Shown here: positions 24,890-34,410 of the stretch, in pieces
How positions within the stretch are numbered: position 1 is the first letter of the stretch
Layout: each line of letters begins with the position of its first letter
Source: a virus
Reading direction: 5' to 3' (one strand)
Length of the DNA stretch: 64,000 bases
Virus record (IMG/VR): IMGVR_UViG_3300030085_002431
Span: 163,857 to 227,856 of that record
Translations under genes and position numbers: made by a program
The notes under the pieces: generated by a model
What the model saw: the letters and a program-made list of their open reading frames with translations, nothing else
Told to the model about the DNA's origin: nothing
Databases searched by the model: none

Positions 24890-26611
24890 ATGTCCACGAC
24901 ACAAGATATTGTTAATGAGCTGAAAGAAGAACTTGAGTCTAAAATCAAGCAACGTGAAGGTTGCCTAGACCAACTAAAGTTGGTTGACGTGACTTTGGAC
25001 AAAATGGATAAAATAATTAAAAGAATTGATAGAGATGCACAAAGTCATATTGATGCATTAAATCCATATCTTACTGCAGTTGCGGATGCATATAAAGCAA
25101 GAGTTGATGCTGGTTGTAGAAGTAATCTTGAATGGGTAGTTGTAAGTGAGGAGACTAGACGTTCAAAAGCATTCGTCAGTGATAGAGAGATAACAGTATG
25201 GGAGTGTAAAGAAATTGAAAGCCTTGCGAGGCAAGAAAATTATCATGGAATGAAGTACTACTCCAAACCATCAGATATAGATTATGGTTCATCTATAATT
25301 GGTGAGTTTTTTGGTTTGGTTTCTGCTGGTTCTACAGTCTTAGGAATTCATACCAGCTCTTTTGAAGCAGCTAATGCTGATGTTCTTGATTATGTCAATG
25401 GTATCGAAATTGGTCATGCCATTATTGATGATATTGAAAATCCAGAATTTTTCGATGCACAAGATATTCCAGTTGTTACTGGATTTGGGTTTACAGACTT
25501 TGTTGGTATTGTAACAACTCTTACTGGTGGTATTGATGCAGGCAGCAATGTTTTTAGACATTTTGGTGCTGGAATTACTACTGACGTGGTAAATTTGTTT
25601 AATGCAGGAGAAAGAATTGGTTTAAATGAACCGTTTGTGTCTGGAAATACAAATCCAGCAGATGTTTTTGCAGTTGGTTTTGCTACTGTTGTTGGATTTG
25701 GAACTTCGACTCAAATAATAGAATTTCAGGATCAATTTGGTATTCCACGACAGGATGAATTTGATATTCAAACTTTAATATTGTCGGAAAACGCAACGCA
25801 AGCTGTTGCTGAGCAAGAATTTACTGTTGGTATTCTGACTTCTATCGGATGTTATTTCCTCGATACTGCGGCAAAGAAGACATCAGGAATCACTTCATTC
25901 TTTGCTATTAGGCAAGATGAAGACTTAGATGCTTCATTTGATTCTACGGCAAATCCACATAGCCCAGTAAAAATTGGAATTATAAAAGGTGGTAAGATGG
26001 GTGTAGGACATAGTGTATTCTATGTTAAAAATGGTGACCCATTTAAACAGGAAAAATGGAGACCAGAGACTGCACATGATGAGATTAAAATTAAAAAAGG
26101 AAAAGATATTCCTGCAGTTAAAGAACCAAAAGTTGGTGCAGGAAATGCTCCATATAACGAAGGAAACTTCCAATGGCCAGTAAAGATTGAAACAGAAGAG
26201 GATGGAGGAAGTGGTCGTGGATGGAATTATGTTGACACTACATATGCTACGAAGGGGCAGCAGGTAATTATCAGCAGTGAAGATGTTGGAGCAGGAAGTA
26301 GTTCTGGTTCATCTGTTGGAGTTGGGTATCTGGCAACAAGTGCTCAAAATCCATCATCGTCAACTTGTTCTGCTCTCGATGATGCTATTTCGCAAGCAGA
26401 AGCAGCAAGAGATAATGCCGTTGCTATTCATGAACCACTTGCTCGGGGAATTATGGCATTATCAGCAACATTAAGAGAAAATAGAGCAGGGAAGCAGATG
26501 CTTGCTTGGTCACTTCTTCAAGCATCTAGGTCTTTACGTGATGATATTGAAAAATTGACAAAACAAGTTGCGAGTTTACAAAATACTGATTTATCTAAGT
26601 ATGACGAGTGA
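24890..26611 (+). CDS. Structural protein with terminal coiled coils
   Basis: A 573-residue protein. Both ends are helical and charged (ELKEELESKIKQREGCLDQL at the start; DDIEKLTKQVASLQN at the end) and may pair as coiled coils. The middle (about 120-480) is Gly/Phe/Thr-rich with strands such as FGFTDFVGIVTTLTGGI. A late promoter drives it. No T4 counterpart recognised; a tail or neck-fibre role is inferred from position. Confidence 0.6.
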   Translation: MSTTQDIVNELKEELESKIKQREGCLDQLKLVDVTLDKMDKIIKRIDRDAQSHIDALNPYLTAVADAYKARVDAGCRSNLEWVVVSEETRRSKAFVSDREITVWECKEIESLARQENYHGMKYYSKPSDIDYGSSIIGEFFGLVSAGSTVLGIHTSSFEAANADVLDYVNGIEIGHAIIDDIENPEFFDAQDIPVVTGFGFTDFVGIVTTLTGGIDAGSNVFRHFGAGITTDVVNLFNAGERIGLNEPFVSGNTNPADVFAVGFATVVGFGTSTQIIEFQDQFGIPRQDEFDIQTLILSENATQAVAEQEFTVGILTSIGCYFLDTAAKKTSGITSFFAIRQDEDLDASFDSTANPHSPVKIGIIKGGKMGVGHSVFYVKNGDPFKQEKWRPETAHDEIKIKKGKDIPAVKEPKVGAGNAPYNEGNFQWPVKIETEEDGGSGRGWNYVDTTYATKGQQVIISSEDVGAGSSSGSSVGVGYLATSAQNPSSSTCSALDDAISQAEAARDNAVAIHEPLARGIMALSATLRENRAGKQMLAWSLLQASRSLRDDIEKLTKQVASLQNTDLSKYDE

Positions 26612-26667
26612 TGTTCTTCGTGGTGACCTATATAGTATAAGAAAAAGTACACCGAACTTAGAGTCTA

Positions 26668-29600
26668 ATGGCGGACAGATATCCCTTAGTAGCCAACTCT
26701 TCCACAAATAGGATAGAAGAGTTAGCAATAAATGATAATTTAAATCTAAACAACAACGGAATTGTTGGTGCGTCTACAGTACGGGCAAGTAGTTTTATTG
26801 GTGACTTAGTTGGTACTGCAACAACTTCCACGCAATTAACAAGTGCTTCTAATATTTTAGATGGCATTCTGCCTACAGACAGATTAAGTGGTAATTATAA
26901 TATTGGTGTATCGACAGCAGATACTCTAACAAATGCTGCAAATATTTTAAGTGGAACTGTCCCTAGGGGTAGATTGGATGGTGAATATGATATTGATATA
27001 ACAGGAACTGCTTCAACTGCAGGTGCATTATCCAATGCTTCAGCAATTAGTGGTGGTACAATTCCAGCATCTGTACTATCTGGTACTTACAACATTGATA
27101 TTTCTGGTACGGCATATCGTTCAGTTGGTGCTGCATTATCAATTACTGTTCAAAATCAAACTGATAATCAGAATCAATACGTTCTTTTTGCTAAACATAC
27201 AAATACTGATGCTAGTGCGTTCGTAAATCCAGGTGGACTTACATATAATCCAGGACAAAACTACCTAGGCATTAATACAAGTTTACCAGAGTTTGAACTA
27301 GATGTTCTTGGTGATATTAGAGCATCTGGAATCAGTAGTTCAAATGTTTCTTTTGCAAACACTGCAACTATTGGTTCACTTAAAGGACTGACTGCTATTG
27401 ATTCAACCAGTATCAGTACGATTCAAGTATCACTTGGTCTTGACCAGTTAAATGACCTGACTGTTATTGGTATTAGTACATTTGAGACTCTCATAGTTCA
27501 AAACCAAACGACACTTAATGATTTAAATGCAACTGGTGTCTCTACTATTGCAAATGCAAATATAACAGAACTGACGGCAGGAAACTCCAACATTGGAATT
27601 GCTACTGCCACAGAACTCAGTGTAGGAATTGGAACTACGGCACAGACAGTAGTTAGTAGTACAAGAGAATTACAAAATATTGTTGGTGTTGATACTGTAA
27701 CTTCACAAACTCTCCGTGATAATCTAGGTCTAACTCAATTAGACAGCATTAATGTTACGGGTCTCAGTACATTTGCGGATATTGATGCAGATGAAGTAGG
27801 TGTCTCAACATTAACTGCAGGAACAGTAAATGCTACAACCTACTTAGGTAATGGTGCTGCACTTGCTGGAATCGTTACTCAAATCACCGCAGGGATTGGA
27901 GTTACACTATCACCATCTAATGGTGTAGGAAACGTACAAATCAATGCTTACAGACCAGTTGGCAAGACAATCTTTGTTGCTAAGTCTGGTGATGACAATA
28001 ATACTGGATTGACTGATAGTCATCCAAAACTAACAATTAAAGCTGCTGCAGCAGTTGCAGAAGCAGGTGATACTATTAAAGTATATCCTGGTCTTTATCA
28101 AGAAGCAAACCCAATTGTACTTAATAAGTTCGTTGCTGTTGAGGGTCTAGAACTAAGAAACTGCCAGGTAAGTGCATCAAATTCTGCTTTAGATCTCTTC
28201 CATGTTAATAATGGTTGCCATATTACTGACCTAAGTTTTGTTGGTCCTGATGCAACAGGTGGTGCTGCTGCTGTAGCATTCAACCCACTATCGGGTGTTT
28301 CTTCTGACAGATTCTTTGATGGTGCAAGACTCATCCGAATGAATCTGGATTACATTGCCCGTGAAGCAGTTGGTTTCCTTACCAGTACAGATTATCTAGA
28401 CCCACCATTTGAAGTAACACCAGGTGGTCCAACTGATTGTGCTGATGATATCAAAGATGTCTTCAGAGCAGTGATGTTTGATATCACTAGAGGAGGAAAC
28501 TCTAAGTGTGTTGGTGCTGGTAAGTCATACTTCTCTGAAGCAGGAGCACTTCTTCACGTTACTGGAACAGATGCAAATGGATATAGTGTAAAGGATGCAA
28601 CGATTGCAGCAATGAATAAGGCTGTTGGAATTGCATTTTCTTGTATTACTAATGTTTCTTGGACTGGTGGATATCAAAATGAATTCTATCAAGTAAAAGA
28701 CGTTGGAATTTACGCAGACTCTGCAACTGGTTCTAACCAAGACTTTGGTTCATGTGCAAATGTTAAATCTGCAATCAATACTTGCGTAGGTATTGTTACA
28801 ACAATCATTGGTGCTGGAACTACTGGAAACATTAACGCAGGAATCAATACAACATATCCTGGTAACAATGGTCAAGGTGCTCCAACCGAAAATCATTCTT
28901 CATTCTCCCCTGGTGTTGGTCCAATTACTCAAGGTCCATACATCAGAAACTGCACAAACTTTATCGGTAACAGCATTGGTCTAAAGGTTGATGGTTTCAA
29001 TGCAGAACCAGGAGACCTAGATGATATTGGTGTTACTGGTTCAATGTCAGTTGACTCCTACACTCAATTTAATCAAGGTGGCATTGGTGTTTCAGTTTCT
29101 AATGGTGCATATGCTCAGTTAGTTTCACTATTCACTATTTGCAATGAAGAAGCAGTTGTTTCAACTTCTGGTGGTCAACTCGACTTAACAAACTCCAACT
29201 CTTCTTTTGGAACTAAAGGTCTTGTTTCTAGAGGTGTTGGAAATAATGGAACTAAGTCAATTTATACATTAACTGGTGTAGGACAAACAGAAGCACTGGC
29301 AAGACAAAATGAAGTTGTTGTTTCTGGAGTAGGAACATTTAGACCATATGATGGTCAAGTCTTATACTTTGACCAACTATATCAGTCCGTCCAGGAAATT
29401 AGAGTGTTAGATGCAGGTAACAATTATACCACTGCACCTAGAGTTACTATTGATGCACCAGTAGGACAGAATGGAATTACGGCACAAGCAACTGCAACCG
29501 TAGAGAATGGAAGAATTGCAAGCATAACAGTTATTACTGCTGGTTCTCAATACGATACAACTCCAAGTGTTACTGTCGAAGGACCAGTTGGTGGTGGTGT

Positions 29601-30030
29601 AACCGCAACTGCAGAAGTAGCAGTAATGTCACCAATTTATTATAGAGTTACTGAAGCAACCTTACCTTCTGCAGGCATTACAACAATCACTCTTGCTAAC
29701 AATCTAAATAATACAGTAAGTGCGGGAAGTACAGTTTATTTCTCCAGATTGAGTCAGCAACTTGCATCATCTCACTCATTTGAGTTTATTGGTTCTGGAA
29801 CAAATATTCTCTTAGCAAAACCTGCTCTTGGTGGTGTAACAATCCAAGAAAATGAAATTGTGAAACTTGATGGTGGTGAAATCATCTTCACTAGCACAGA
29901 CCAAGCAGGTAACTTCAGAATTGGAGATGGTATTGTCATTAATCAGGCAACTGGTTCATTGACTGGTACTGACTTCACGAAGGCACTATTCACGACCATG
30001 ACCCCATTCATTCTCGCACTCGCAGACTAA
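26668..30030 (+). CDS. Long tail fibre-like structural protein with pectin-lyase-like domain
   Basis: An 1120-residue protein. The first third is made of repeats with GIST turns (VIGISTFETLIVQ, ATGVSTIANANI). About residues 430-530 resemble a parallel beta-helix of the DUF1565/pectin-lyase type (KTIFVAKSGDDNNTGLTDSH, GDTIKVYPGLYQEANPIVL). Two PGxGY-like repeats lie near 910-990, and the end (NFRIGDGIVINQATGSLTG, then FTTMTPFILAL) is a block I recall from cyanomyovirus fibre proteins. It probably binds or decorates the tail for host recognition. Confidence 0.72.
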   Translation: MADRYPLVANSSTNRIEELAINDNLNLNNNGIVGASTVRASSFIGDLVGTATTSTQLTSASNILDGILPTDRLSGNYNIGVSTADTLTNAANILSGTVPRGRLDGEYDIDITGTASTAGALSNASAISGGTIPASVLSGTYNIDISGTAYRSVGAALSITVQNQTDNQNQYVLFAKHTNTDASAFVNPGGLTYNPGQNYLGINTSLPEFELDVLGDIRASGISSSNVSFANTATIGSLKGLTAIDSTSISTIQVSLGLDQLNDLTVIGISTFETLIVQNQTTLNDLNATGVSTIANANITELTAGNSNIGIATATELSVGIGTTAQTVVSSTRELQNIVGVDTVTSQTLRDNLGLTQLDSINVTGLSTFADIDADEVGVSTLTAGTVNATTYLGNGAALAGIVTQITAGIGVTLSPSNGVGNVQINAYRPVGKTIFVAKSGDDNNTGLTDSHPKLTIKAAAAVAEAGDTIKVYPGLYQEANPIVLNKFVAVEGLELRNCQVSASNSALDLFHVNNGCHITDLSFVGPDATGGAAAVAFNPLSGVSSDRFFDGARLIRMNLDYIAREAVGFLTSTDYLDPPFEVTPGGPTDCADDIKDVFRAVMFDITRGGNSKCVGAGKSYFSEAGALLHVTGTDANGYSVKDATIAAMNKAVGIAFSCITNVSWTGGYQNEFYQVKDVGIYADSATGSNQDFGSCANVKSAINTCVGIVTTIIGAGTTGNINAGINTTYPGNNGQGAPTENHSSFSPGVGPITQGPYIRNCTNFIGNSIGLKVDGFNAEPGDLDDIGVTGSMSVDSYTQFNQGGIGVSVSNGAYAQLVSLFTICNEEAVVSTSGGQLDLTNSNSSFGTKGLVSRGVGNNGTKSIYTLTGVGQTEALARQNEVVVSGVGTFRPYDGQVLYFDQLYQSVQEIRVLDAGNNYTTAPRVTIDAPVGQNGITAQATATVENGRIASITVITAGSQYDTTPSVTVEGPVGGGVTATAEVAVMSPIYYRVTEATLPSAGITTITLANNLNNTVSAGSTVYFSRLSQQLASSHSFEFIGSGTNILLAKPALGGVTIQENEIVKLDGGEIIFTSTDQAGNFRIGDGIVINQATGSLTGTDFTKALFTTMTPFILALAD

Positions 30031-30045
30031 GGAGGAACTTAACAA

Positions 30046-30399
30046 ATGGCACTCGCAGCCGCAGCAGTTAATAATTTTAAGACTGTTACGAAAGTTGTTC
30101 AAACAACTACTGACGTTATCTATGAAGCACCAGTTGGTTTTGTTGGTGTTATTCTGCTTGCACAATGTGCAAACATTGGTTCTGATGAAGAGACACTAAC
30201 TTTCTTACATAATAGACAGGTTAGTGGTTCAACTGTAACTACGGAAATTATTAAAGATTTCCCAATTCCAGGAAACGACACCGCAAATGTTTTATCGGGT
30301 AAACTGGTACTAGAGACTGGAGACACCATTTCTGTTAGTGGAAGCAGTAATACAGATTTAAAATTTATCATCAGTATTCTTGAAACATTTAATCAGTAA
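30046..30399 (+). CDS. Small virion protein
   Basis: A 117-residue beta-rich protein (TDVIYEAPVGFVGVILLAQC, then VLSGKLVLETGDTISVSGSS) with a strong ribosome site (AAGGAGG). It lies between two fibre genes, 15 bases after one and 9 before the next, so it is probably a fibre or tail accessory. Function unknown. Confidence 0.65.
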   Translation: MALAAAAVNNFKTVTKVVQTTTDVIYEAPVGFVGVILLAQCANIGSDEETLTFLHNRQVSGSTVTTEIIKDFPIPGNDTANVLSGKLVLETGDTISVSGSSNTDLKFIISILETFNQ

Positions 30400-30408
30400 T
30401 ATTTAAAA

Positions 30409-32910
30409 ATGTCCGACTATTTAAGTAAAAGAGTAAAGAAGGTATTTGGGGAGGGTCTCTCCAACTCTCGTTATGATTACTTGTCACTAGAACAAGCAGA
30501 ACCTGACCTCGGAAATCCACTGGTTGGACCTTCTTCCATTGGTGCAAAACCAAACCCAACAGGGGTAGCATATATTCTTGCATCCTTTGCAACAACATCA
30601 AAGGCAGATAGATACTGGGTTCCACCATCGGAACTACAGGGTCTTGGTCTTGGATTGATTCCTGGTGCTTTCACAATTAGAGATGAAGGTGCTACAGTTG
30701 GTACTGCAAACAGTTTTACTACTCTAAATTTTGTCGGACAAGATGTCGATTTAGATTATGTTGGACCGAATCCAGATGAGCAAACTGGTATTGCAACAGT
30801 AAGAATTAATTCCAAAGGTAGAGGAGTTATTAGTGCTATTCAATACCATAGTTCAACAACTCTAACCGATGGTGCTCCAGACTTTGTTTATGATGAGAAT
30901 ACAAACTCAGTTGGTATTGGAACAACTACACCAATTGTTACTCTGGATGTAAGAGGTACAGCATCCATAAGTGGGATAAGCACATTTAAATCTAATGTTA
31001 ATTTAGATGATAACACTTCTTTAAGTATTGGAGTTAGTAGTGATTTTACTATCACTCATGATGGAACAGATACAAATATTGTAAGTAATACTGGTAAGTT
31101 AAATCTAGACTCAGATGATTTAAATATTGCTGCAACTAGGACAGGTAAAGAATATATTACTGCTGTTGATGGAGCAGCAGTCTCCATTTTCCATAATGGT
31201 TTAAATGACACTGGTGCTGGTTCTACTCATAAGAGAATAGAAACAACCAGATATGGAACTACATTTAAAGGTAGTGGCGTATTTGAAGAAGGACTTCACG
31301 TTGTAGATGATAAAGCAATTAGAGTTGGTACAGGAACTGACTTAACCATCTACCATGACGGAACAGATACTTATATTGATAATGAAGAAGGTTCTCTCTA
31401 TATTAGAGATACTTCCAATGGTGATGTTCGTATCCAAGCAAATTCTGGTGAAGACTCTGCTATCTTTAACGATGATGGTTCAGTAGAACTATACCATGAT
31501 AATGTTAAGAAGTTTGAGACTACTGGTATTGGTGCAACTGTATATGGTACGTTAGAATCAACGGCAGTAGATACAGAAACAGTCTCTGCTACTACTGTAA
31601 ATTCATCTGATATCTTTGTATCTGGTCTTACGACTACTACAGACTTTAGAACTAAGTATGCTAATGTATCCACAGCAGGTACAATTACAAACTTCTTTGC
31701 AACTCATGCAAATGTTGCGGGACTGACTACAACTACCAGATTTTACTCTGGTAAGGCATCTATTGGTTCAACCCTCACTGCTACTCATATTGGTATAAAC
31801 ACAGAACCAGAATATCCACTCGATGTCAATGGTGAAGCAAGATTTGGAGATTTGATTTATGTTAGTAATGGAACTGGTATCACTGGAGAAGTACTCCTTT
31901 CTCAAGGAGGTAGTAACCCACCTGTATGGGGTCCTCCAACTAACGTTACGGTTGGTTCTGCCCAGTCTGTTTACATCGATGACGTAACTGCTAACCAGAC
32001 ACATTTTCTCACATTCTCTACAGAGGCAGACGATACTGGATACATCAAAGTAGATACAGAAGGTCTGTTCTACAATCCTTCATCAAATACACTTGGTATT
32101 GGTAGCACTGCTAATCATACCCTGGATGTTCTAGGTGATATTAACTTTACTGGAACTCTTCTTCAAAATGGTGAACTTGGTGTATTCTCTCGATGGACTA
32201 TCGATGATGTATCACAAGATATTTTCCGTTTTGCAGGAAATATTGGTATTGGAACAAGTACTCTAAGTCATAAGTTCACAGTTCTTGGTGATACTTTACT
32301 AGAAGGTGATACAACAATCCGTGGACAGATTGCAAATGGTCTGACAGTATCTGGTATTGCAACTATTGACCAGTTCACTTCTGCGGATAGTAATATTGAC
32401 CTCTTAACTGTAGGTGCGGGTGGAACTGTATTGACTGCAAGTGCTGATGGCACTGTAGCAGTTGGTATTGGAACCACAACTGCATCTCTAACAGTAGTTG
32501 GTGAAACTATCCTTGATGGTGTTACCCACTTTGACGGAACAATCACCGAAAAGATTCATAATACTTATGGAACTGATATTCCATCTACAGGTGGAAAGAT
32601 GACTCTAGATGTCAACACAGGAACAGTGGTTGTTGGAGTTCTCACTGAGGCAGTAGGTGAGTGGGCATTTACTGGTGTGGACACTAGTGGTCCAAAAGCA
32701 ACAACAATGACTCTAATTATTGACTCCGACTCACTACTTGGATATGCAGAAACATGTAGTGTAAACGGTGGTGCTCCATTCGGTGTACGATGGGGTGGTG
32801 GTATTGCACCTCTGCCAACTAACAACGAGGATATTATTAGTTTCACAATTGCAACCGACTCTAATGGTCAAATAAGAGTCTTCGGTTCCTCCTCACTCAA
32901 CTTTAGCTGA
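30409..32910 (+). CDS. Tail fibre-like structural protein
   Basis: An 833-residue protein starting with a charged helix (MSDYLSKRVKKVFGEGLSNS), followed by fibre-type repeats: IYHDGTDTYIDNEEGSLYIR, VELYHDNVKKFETTGIG and many GIGT/LDVLGD turns. These repeats are common in marine myovirus fibres. The C-terminal 150 residues form a different, globular domain. It is likely a tail-fibre or hinge protein. It ends six bases before the next gene. Confidence 0.68.
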   Translation: MSDYLSKRVKKVFGEGLSNSRYDYLSLEQAEPDLGNPLVGPSSIGAKPNPTGVAYILASFATTSKADRYWVPPSELQGLGLGLIPGAFTIRDEGATVGTANSFTTLNFVGQDVDLDYVGPNPDEQTGIATVRINSKGRGVISAIQYHSSTTLTDGAPDFVYDENTNSVGIGTTTPIVTLDVRGTASISGISTFKSNVNLDDNTSLSIGVSSDFTITHDGTDTNIVSNTGKLNLDSDDLNIAATRTGKEYITAVDGAAVSIFHNGLNDTGAGSTHKRIETTRYGTTFKGSGVFEEGLHVVDDKAIRVGTGTDLTIYHDGTDTYIDNEEGSLYIRDTSNGDVRIQANSGEDSAIFNDDGSVELYHDNVKKFETTGIGATVYGTLESTAVDTETVSATTVNSSDIFVSGLTTTTDFRTKYANVSTAGTITNFFATHANVAGLTTTTRFYSGKASIGSTLTATHIGINTEPEYPLDVNGEARFGDLIYVSNGTGITGEVLLSQGGSNPPVWGPPTNVTVGSAQSVYIDDVTANQTHFLTFSTEADDTGYIKVDTEGLFYNPSSNTLGIGSTANHTLDVLGDINFTGTLLQNGELGVFSRWTIDDVSQDIFRFAGNIGIGTSTLSHKFTVLGDTLLEGDTTIRGQIANGLTVSGIATIDQFTSADSNIDLLTVGAGGTVLTASADGTVAVGIGTTTASLTVVGETILDGVTHFDGTITEKIHNTYGTDIPSTGGKMTLDVNTGTVVVGVLTEAVGEWAFTGVDTSGPKATTMTLIIDSDSLLGYAETCSVNGGAPFGVRWGGGIAPLPTNNEDIISFTIATDSNGQIRVFGSSSLNFS

Positions 32911-32916
32911 TAAGAT

Positions 32917-33486
32917 ATGCCTACTTCATTTGGTGTTGCCAAAGCATTCCGTTCTGGTGAATTCCGTGACCCAGCAGTTACATATGGTGACTTTTTTGTT
33001 TTTAATTTCATTATGACTGCTGGTTCTGACTTGGATATCAGGGCAAAACTTCTCAATCCAACAGGTGTCAATGAGACTATTGGGTGGGGTAGGGATAATA
33101 CAATGAGATATAATAATATTACCTTTGCATATTGGGGTGGAGATAACACGGGTGGTGGTAGAGAAACCTTCTATCTTGACAGGTCACAATTTCTACAAGC
33201 ATTTCCTACTGCAACATCTTTTGAGTTTGACTTAAGATGCTTTTGGAACGCAGTTTCTGGTGGTAATGTTATCACTAATATTGATGCATATCAAGGTGGT
33301 TCCATGGTTTTGAATACCAATACAAGAGTATGGGAAAATCCTACAGCAGACAATGATTTCCCAGCATCTAAATCTGCATCAAAAGTAATTACTCTACAAA
33401 CATCTAACGTAGAGACAGAAGGTCAGAGAGCATCTAGAGTGCAAGTCAACCTCAGTGCTGAAACCATTCAGTTCTTTGCCAACTGA
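32917..33486 (+). CDS. Structural protein after fibre gene, possible fibre tip/adhesin
   Basis: A 189-residue, aromatic and Asn/Thr-rich protein (VTYGDFFVFNFIMTAGSDLD, YNNITFAYWGGDNTGGG, SFEFDLRCFWNAVSGGN). It is expected to be all-beta. It follows the fibre gene directly and ends the structural block before an early-type promoter. It could be a tip or receptor-binding accessory, but no family is recognised. Confidence 0.55.
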   Translation: MPTSFGVAKAFRSGEFRDPAVTYGDFFVFNFIMTAGSDLDIRAKLLNPTGVNETIGWGRDNTMRYNNITFAYWGGDNTGGGRETFYLDRSQFLQAFPTATSFEFDLRCFWNAVSGGNVITNIDAYQGGSMVLNTNTRVWENPTADNDFPASKSASKVITLQTSNVETEGQRASRVQVNLSAETIQFFAN

Positions 33487-33504
33487 GGAACTGGCACAAG
33501 GTGC

Positions 33505-33533
33505 TTGACCTTACAGTTTCACTGTGCTATTAT
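33505..33533 (+). promoter_or_regulatory. Strong sigma70-type promoter
   Basis: TTGACC (33505-33510), a 17-base spacer and TATTAT (33528-33533). It lies between the late tail genes and a short block of small genes, so it likely switches this block to early expression. Confidence 0.82.
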
Positions 33534-33560
33534 AAGAAGGAACACCATTGGTTCACCTAA

Positions 33561-33740
33561 ATGATGATTACCCGAAACGCACTCACTGAGCTGCGTGAAC
33601 TGCATGAAGATGTGGCAGAAAATTTTACTGACACATACTTTCCTATCAGTGGAGAAACTTATTGGACTTGCGTTCAAGCACTTGCTGAAGCAAAACTTGC
33701 AGAACTGCGTGGAGAATTGAATGAGCTTGTTGAAGATTGA
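33561..33740 (+). CDS. Small helical protein
   Basis: A 59-residue protein (MMITRNALTELRELHEDVAE, ending AKLAELRGELNELVED), mostly helical and acidic. It is first after the strong promoter and overlaps the next gene by 20 bases. Function unknown. Confidence 0.6.
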   Translation: MMITRNALTELRELHEDVAENFTDTYFPISGETYWTCVQALAEAKLAELRGELNELVED

Positions 33741-33939
33741 TAAAGCATCTCTAGTTGAACCAAGAGTAAAAACTACCCCAACAAACGTCAATGAAGCACA
33801 TGAAGCATTGTTTCATTGCACAATGACTCTTCCTGCCGCAGCAAAGCACTGTGGCATGACTCAGAAAGAGTTAAAGATGACGTTTTTTGAATATCTTAAG
33901 TATAATCCTGTTACCTTTGATCCCGAGGACTCTAAATAA
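33721..33939 (+). CDS. Small protein with helix-turn-helix-like segment
   Basis: A 72-residue protein. The segment MTLPAAAKHCGMTQKELKMT has the spacing of a helix-turn-helix, preceded by NEAHEALFHC. I recall this block in many cyanomyoviruses. ATG 33721 overlaps the previous gene; a TTG at 33730 is an alternative. It could bind DNA, but this is not shown. Confidence 0.62.
   Translation: MSLLKIDKASLVEPRVKTTPTNVNEAHEALFHCTMTLPAAAKHCGMTQKELKMTFFEYLKYNPVTFDPEDSK
33932..33938 (+). promoter_or_regulatory. Late promoter box CTAAATA
   Basis: CTAAATA overlaps the previous stop region, 24 bases before the ATG at 33962. Confidence 0.5.
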
Positions 33940-33961
33940 TACAATCGTAGTAGATTGTATT

Positions 33962-34225
33962 ATGAAATACAAGATTACCAACAATTACTGTTTCCATAAT
34001 GGTATTATCGTTGATATGTATTTCGTCCAAGGCATACCTTTCACATTTGATGATATTGATCCTGCACTCCAGGACGACCCATATGTGAACATTGAAGCAG
34101 AAAACACAACAGCATATTCAACAGAAGATCTATACAAATGGTCTGGATATTTAATGCAAGAGGAGTGTCATCCTCTTCTATATCCACTAGAATTAGAAAA
34201 TCCTGAGGCACTTCCCCAGGACTGA
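33962..34225 (+). CDS. Hypothetical protein, 87 residues
   Basis: An acidic 87-residue protein (MKYKITNNYCFHNGIIVDMY, then PYVNIEAENTTAYSTEDLYK). The frame is open back to 33887 within the upstream gene, but ATG 33962 fits the late box. It ends two bases before tRNA-Thr. No family recognised. Confidence 0.58.
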   Translation: MKYKITNNYCFHNGIIVDMYFVQGIPFTFDDIDPALQDDPYVNIEAENTTAYSTEDLYKWSGYLMQEECHPLLYPLELENPEALPQD

Positions 34226-34227
34226 TT

Positions 34228-34299
34228 GCCCCCGTAGCTCAGTGGTAGAGCAGGGCTTTTGTAAAGCTCAGGTCGCAAGTTCAAATCTTGTCAGGGGCT
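34228..34299 (+). tRNA. tRNA-Thr (anticodon TGT)
   Basis: A full cloverleaf: acceptor GCCCCCG/CAGGGGC (one C-A mismatch), D arm GCTC...GAGC, anticodon stem GGGCT/AGCTC with loop TTTGTAA, and a T arm with loop TTCAAAT. Anticodon TGT reads ACA. Confidence 0.92.
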
Positions 34300-34338
34300 T
34301 AGGCGATACTGCCGAACCAATCCCTTCCGTGTGACTTT

Positions 34339-34366
34339 AGAAACCCTCCCAAAAGGAGGGTTTCTT
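34339..34366 (+). terminator. Hairpin terminator after tRNA-Thr
   Basis: AGAAACCCTCC pairs with GGAGGGTTTCT across a five-base loop. The T-run is short, but the 11-bp stem is strong. A late box follows at once. Confidence 0.7.
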
Positions 34367-34371
34367 AGTGT

Positions 34372-34378
34372 CTAAATA
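34372..34378 (+). promoter_or_regulatory. Late promoter box CTAAATA before the giant fibre gene
   Basis: CTAAATA lies 33 bases before the ATG at 34411. A second AT-rich element (GATATAAA) is closer to the start. Confidence 0.6.
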
Positions 34379-34410
34379 GAAAAAGATTAGTATTCTTACG
34401 CGGATATAAA